The notes below the pieces were generated by a model that did not search any database, was not told where the DNA came from, and saw only the letters and a list, made by a program, of their open reading frames with translations. From an uncultured Clostridia bacterium (GTDB lineage: Bacteria; Bacillota; Clostridia; Oscillospirales; Acutalibacteraceae), in NCBI GenBank assembly GCA_947584595.1, contig CANPWP010000001.1, positions 124,001 to 188,000 on the forward strand: a stretch of DNA of 64,000 nucleotides. Reading direction: 5' to 3'. The translations under genes were made by a program, and so were the position numbers. This document shows, piece by piece, positions 61,519 through 64,000 of this stretch (the first letter of the stretch is position 1; each line of letters opens with the position of its first letter).

Positions 61519-62895
61519 ATGGAGAAAACTCTGCTGTCACTGACAGAAACTATAAAAACTTTACTTGACGAAAAAAAGTACGCTACTCTTAAAGATATTC
61601 TTGAAACAATGAATCCTGTTGATATTGCAGAGCTGTTTGATGATTTGCAGGATGAAAAAACACCTATTTTGTTTAGGCTTCTTCCAAAGGAACTGGCGGC
61701 GGATACATTTGTAGAAATGGACGAAGAAACACAGGAGCTATTAATTCACGGTTTTTCAGACAGCGAGCTTAAAGAAGTGGTTGACGAGCTTTTCGTGGAC
61801 GACGCCGTTGATATCATTGAGGAAATGCCTGCAAATGTGGTTAAGCGTATTTTAAGACAAGCCGACCCTGTAACAAGAAAATCAATTAATGAGCTTTTGA
61901 AATATCCTGATGACAGTGCAGGCTCAATTATGACTACTGAGTTTATCAGCCTGAGACCTGCTATGACGGTTGAAGAAGCTATAAAAAGAATCAGGAGAAC
62001 AGGTGTTGACAAAGAAACAATTTATACATGCTATGTTACTGATGAACTTAACAGGCTTATCGGAATTATGACGGTCAAAACTTTGCTTCTTTCCGATGAA
62101 AATAAATGTGTTTTAGAATTAATGGAGGATAATGTTATCTCCGTTAATACTCTTGATGACCAGGAAGAAGTAGCTCAGCTTTTCAGTAAGTACAATTTGC
62201 TTGCACTCCCTGTTGTTGATACGGAAAACCGTCTTGTTGGTATTGTTACAATCGACGACGCTATGGACGTTCTTGAAGAAGAGGTTACCGAAGATATCGA
62301 AAAAATGGCTGCGGTTATGCCGTCTGATAAGCCTTATATGAGAACAAGCGTTTTCGGATTGTGTAAAAAACGTATTCCATGGCTTTTAATACTTATGATT
62401 TCTGCTACATTTACAGGTGCAATTATAACAAGTTTTGAATCAGCACTTGCGGCAAACATAGCGTTATCTGCCTTTATTCCTATGCTTATGGATACGGGCG
62501 GCAACGCAGGAAGTCAGGCGTCGGTTTCGATTATCCGTGCAATTTCACTGGGTGAAGTTAATTTTAAAGATTTATTTAAGGTTATGTGGAAAGAATTTAG
62601 AGTTGCCGTTATCTGCGGTTTAATTCTTGCCTGTGCAAATTTTGTAAAAATTATGCTGCTCGATTTTCACGGGACCCCATTGGAACAGGCTCTCCCTGTT
62701 GCGGCGGTTGTGTGCCTTACAATGCTTGCGGCGGTAATAATAGCAAAACTCATAGGCTGTTTTCTGCCTTTGCTTGCAAATAAAATCGGCTTTGACCCCG
62801 CTGTAATGGCAAGTCCGCTCATTACAACAATTGTAGACGCATTATCGCTTCTTGTTTACTTTGAGTTTGCAACAATGATTTTATCTACAATGTAA
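61519..62895 (+). CDS. mgtE: Magnesium transporter MgtE
   Basis: Mg2+ channel gated by cytoplasmic Mg2+. The 458-residue protein has the N domain (residues ~1-130), two CBS domains (~135-260; MTTEFISLRPAMTVEEA, DNVISVNTLDDQEEVAQLF), the plug helix, and five membrane helices (~290-455) with PMLMDTGGNAGSQASVSIIRA near 326-346. ATG follows AAGGAGG. Length is normal. Likely Mg2+-regulated via the leader at 61384; a terminator follows at 62917. Confidence 0.95.
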   Translation: MEKTLLSLTETIKTLLDEKKYATLKDILETMNPVDIAELFDDLQDEKTPILFRLLPKELAADTFVEMDEETQELLIHGFSDSELKEVVDELFVDDAVDIIEEMPANVVKRILRQADPVTRKSINELLKYPDDSAGSIMTTEFISLRPAMTVEEAIKRIRRTGVDKETIYTCYVTDELNRLIGIMTVKTLLLSDENKCVLELMEDNVISVNTLDDQEEVAQLFSKYNLLALPVVDTENRLVGIVTIDDAMDVLEEEVTEDIEKMAAVMPSDKPYMRTSVFGLCKKRIPWLLILMISATFTGAIITSFESALAANIALSAFIPMLMDTGGNAGSQASVSIIRAISLGEVNFKDLFKVMWKEFRVAVICGLILACANFVKIMLLDFHGTPLEQALPVAAVVCLTMLAAVIIAKLIGCFLPLLANKIGFDPAVMASPLITTIVDALSLLVYFEFATMILSTM

Positions 62896-62916
62896 AAATA
62901 TCATAAATTAAAATTA

Positions 62917-62955
62917 ATCACCGATTTATGAATTTTTAAATCGGTGGATTTTTTT
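62917..62955 (+). terminator. Terminator after mgtE
   Basis: TCACCGATTTA pairs with TAAATCGGTGG(A) around an 8-nt loop, followed by T7. Confidence 0.85.
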
Positions 62956-63021
62956 ATTTTCGGTAACTGCAAGGGTTATCTCTGCAATAAGACAGAAAGG
63001 CAGGGTTATCTAAAAAAGAGA

Positions 63022-63043
63022 AGCTCCCCAAATGGAGCTTTTA
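63022..63043. terminator. Small hairpin in the mgtE-sigma factor gap
   Basis: AAGCTCC pairs with GGAGCTT followed by TTATTTTTAT. No gene ends at it. The rest of the gap 62956-63210 holds no gene. Confidence 0.45.
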
Positions 63044-63210
63044 TTTTTATGCCTTATAACACCTAATACTGTTAATTAACTACTATTTTATTCGAAATTG
63101 TATGGTATAATAATGTACACAATAAATTTCAAAAAAACCGTGAGGTTTTTACGGGTTTATTCGTGTAATAAGTAAAAGGGCAAAAACTAACTTTTGAAAG
63201 GGGCAGGTCA

Positions 63211-63768
63211 ATGGATAACGGTTCAATCAGCTATCAGCGTTTTCTAAATGGAGATGAAAACGGTATAGTTGAGATTGTAAGGGATTACAAAGACGGGCTG
63301 ATTTTTTATCTAAACAGTTTCACGGGTAATCTTCATATTTCAGAGGATCTTGCCGAAGATACCTTCGTAAAATTGGGAACAAAGAAGCCCCAAAATAAAA
63401 GTAAAGGTTCTTTTAAGACTTGGTTATATACGATAGCTCGAAATACAGCTATTGATTATTTGAGACGCAATTCCAAAAATACTGAGATTTCAATTGATGA
63501 TATTCAGGAGATTATAAGTGATGAAGAAAATCTTGAACAATCCTATATAAAAGAAGAAAGAAAAATTACTGTTCATAGAGCAATAAAAAAGCTTAAATCC
63601 GAATATCAGCAAGTCCTTTGGCTTGTTTACTTTGAAAATTGCAGTAATAAAGAGACGGCAGCGGTGATGAAAAAATCTATCCATAGTATTGAAACCCTTG
63701 TGTACCGAGCAAGACTGGCACTTAAATCAGAACTTGAAAAGGAGGGCTTTATTTATGAAGAGTTATGA
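63211..63768 (+). CDS. ECF-type RNA polymerase sigma factor
   Basis: A 185-residue sigma-70 family factor with region 2 (SEDLAEDTFVKLGTKKP near 44, GSFKTWLYTIARNTAIDYLRR near 65-85) and region 4 (LKSEYQQVLWLVYFENCSNKETAAVM near 129-154, SIETLVYRARLALK). No other domain. ATG follows AAAGGGGCAGG. Its end overlaps the next gene by 14 nt, so it is co-translated with a probable anti-sigma factor. Trigger unknown. Confidence 0.9.
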   Translation: MDNGSISYQRFLNGDENGIVEIVRDYKDGLIFYLNSFTGNLHISEDLAEDTFVKLGTKKPQNKSKGSFKTWLYTIARNTAIDYLRRNSKNTEISIDDIQEIISDEENLEQSYIKEERKITVHRAIKKLKSEYQQVLWLVYFENCSNKETAAVMKKSIHSIETLVYRARLALKSELEKEGFIYEEL

Positions 63769-64000
63769 TGAAATGGCGAATAATGTGCTTAGCCGAATAA
63801 GAGAATACGAAACCGAACAAAATCATAAAAAAAAGCTTATAAAACGAGCAGTAATTTCATTAAGCAGTGTTTGTATTGCTGTATTGATTGGGATTGCAAT
63901 TTGGAATAATTTATCAATACAAGTAAACACTTATTCAGAGAATGATAAAAATATTGCTAATGGCAGTACTTATTCACCAGACGAAAGTGAATATATATCT
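63755..64000 (+). CDS. Probable membrane-anchored anti-sigma factor (cut by window end)
   Basis: Starts MKSYDEMANNVLSRIREYE with a short cytoplasmic helical region rich in Lys/Glu, then a membrane helix (about residues 38-55, ISLSSVCIAVLIGIAIW) and an outside part beginning VNTYSENDKN. This arrangement next to an ECF sigma gene is typical of anti-sigma factors, although no zinc-binding HxxxCxxC motif is seen in the visible part. The ATG follows AGGAGGG. The 3' end is beyond the window. Confidence 0.7.
   Translation, partial: MKSYDEMANNVLSRIREYETEQNHKKKLIKRAVISLSSVCIAVLIGIAIWNNLSIQVNTYSENDKNIANGSTYSPDESEYIS

Overview
The window looks like chromosomal DNA from a low-GC, endospore-forming member of the Clostridia, probably a gut Oscillospirales/Eubacteriales-type organism; the species cannot be named from the sequence alone. 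The evidence is an A+T-rich base composition, strong AGGAGG-type ribosome binding sites, frequent TTG/GTG starts, a glgB-glgC-glgD glycogen locus, a complete spoIIAA-spoIIAB-sigF operon, RicT(YaaT), an FtsK/SpoIIIE translocase, TepA, RNase M5 and an MscL with a zinc-ribbon tail. Most of the window is ordinary housekeeping DNA.

Layout. 1-3.6 kb: glycogen synthesis (glgB, glgC, start of glgD, minus strand), with a likely frameshift in the glgB tail. 3.6-6.1 kb: A+T-rich, mostly non-coding accessory DNA with hairpin-array repeats, an inverted-repeat element, a tandem duplication, a decayed HTH gene and its intact paralog. 6.2-17.7 kb: minus-strand housekeeping genes (CmpB-like membrane protein, rnmV, holA, comEC, phosphoribosyltransferase, HIT protein, plsY, der, rpmF, yceD, a P-loop protein, pgi, a dacF-type carboxypeptidase). 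17.8-19.1 kb: a third hairpin-array repeat beside three small HTH regulators. 19.1-22.4 kb: nadB-nadC plus a zinc ribbon/PASTA/YARHG membrane protein. 22.6-29.0 kb: hflX, a DUF951 gene, prfA, sua5, coaE, a lytic transglycosylase and an M18 aminopeptidase. 29.1-32.6 kb: tRNA-Arg, a lipoprotein gene flanked by two related structured elements, proB-proA. 32.6-38.2 kb: three small unknown genes, a phosphodiesterase, holB-ricT, ferredoxin, tyrS-mscL. 38.3-45.7 kb: tepA-uppP-ftsK-ygiQ-MBL gene run. 45.8-51.8 kb: a CorC-like protein, trmN6-rsmI-folC and the spoIIA operon. 52-56 kb: ATP-grasp enzyme, metA, proS, tRNA-Pro. 56.4-64 kb: polar amino-acid ABC transporter, acyltransferase, membrane protein, mgtE with a long structured leader, and an ECF sigma/anti-sigma pair cut by the window end.

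How it fits together. The core genes cover translation (prfA, tyrS, proS, rpmF, two tRNAs, rsmI, trmN6, sua5), replication and chromosome handling (holA, holB, ftsK), envelope synthesis (plsY, uppP, dacF, transglycosylase), cofactors and amino acids (nadBC, coaE, folC, proBA, metA) and early sporulation control (spoIIA, ricT).

The most interesting parts are non-coding. Two copies of one element flank the lipoprotein gene at 29.6-30.3 kb: they keep a hairpin with the same loop and two compensating base-pair changes, and the upstream copy runs into a helix that hides the gene's ribosome binding site. A promoter-driven leader of about 200 nt in front of mgtE can fold into stacked helices. Three separate families of multi-hairpin repeats are scattered through intergenic regions, and one of them sits beside paralogous HTH genes at both of its loci. 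Several genes have their Shine-Dalgarno sequence inside a terminator-shaped hairpin. No CRISPR array, rRNA, prophage or insertion-sequence transposase was seen.
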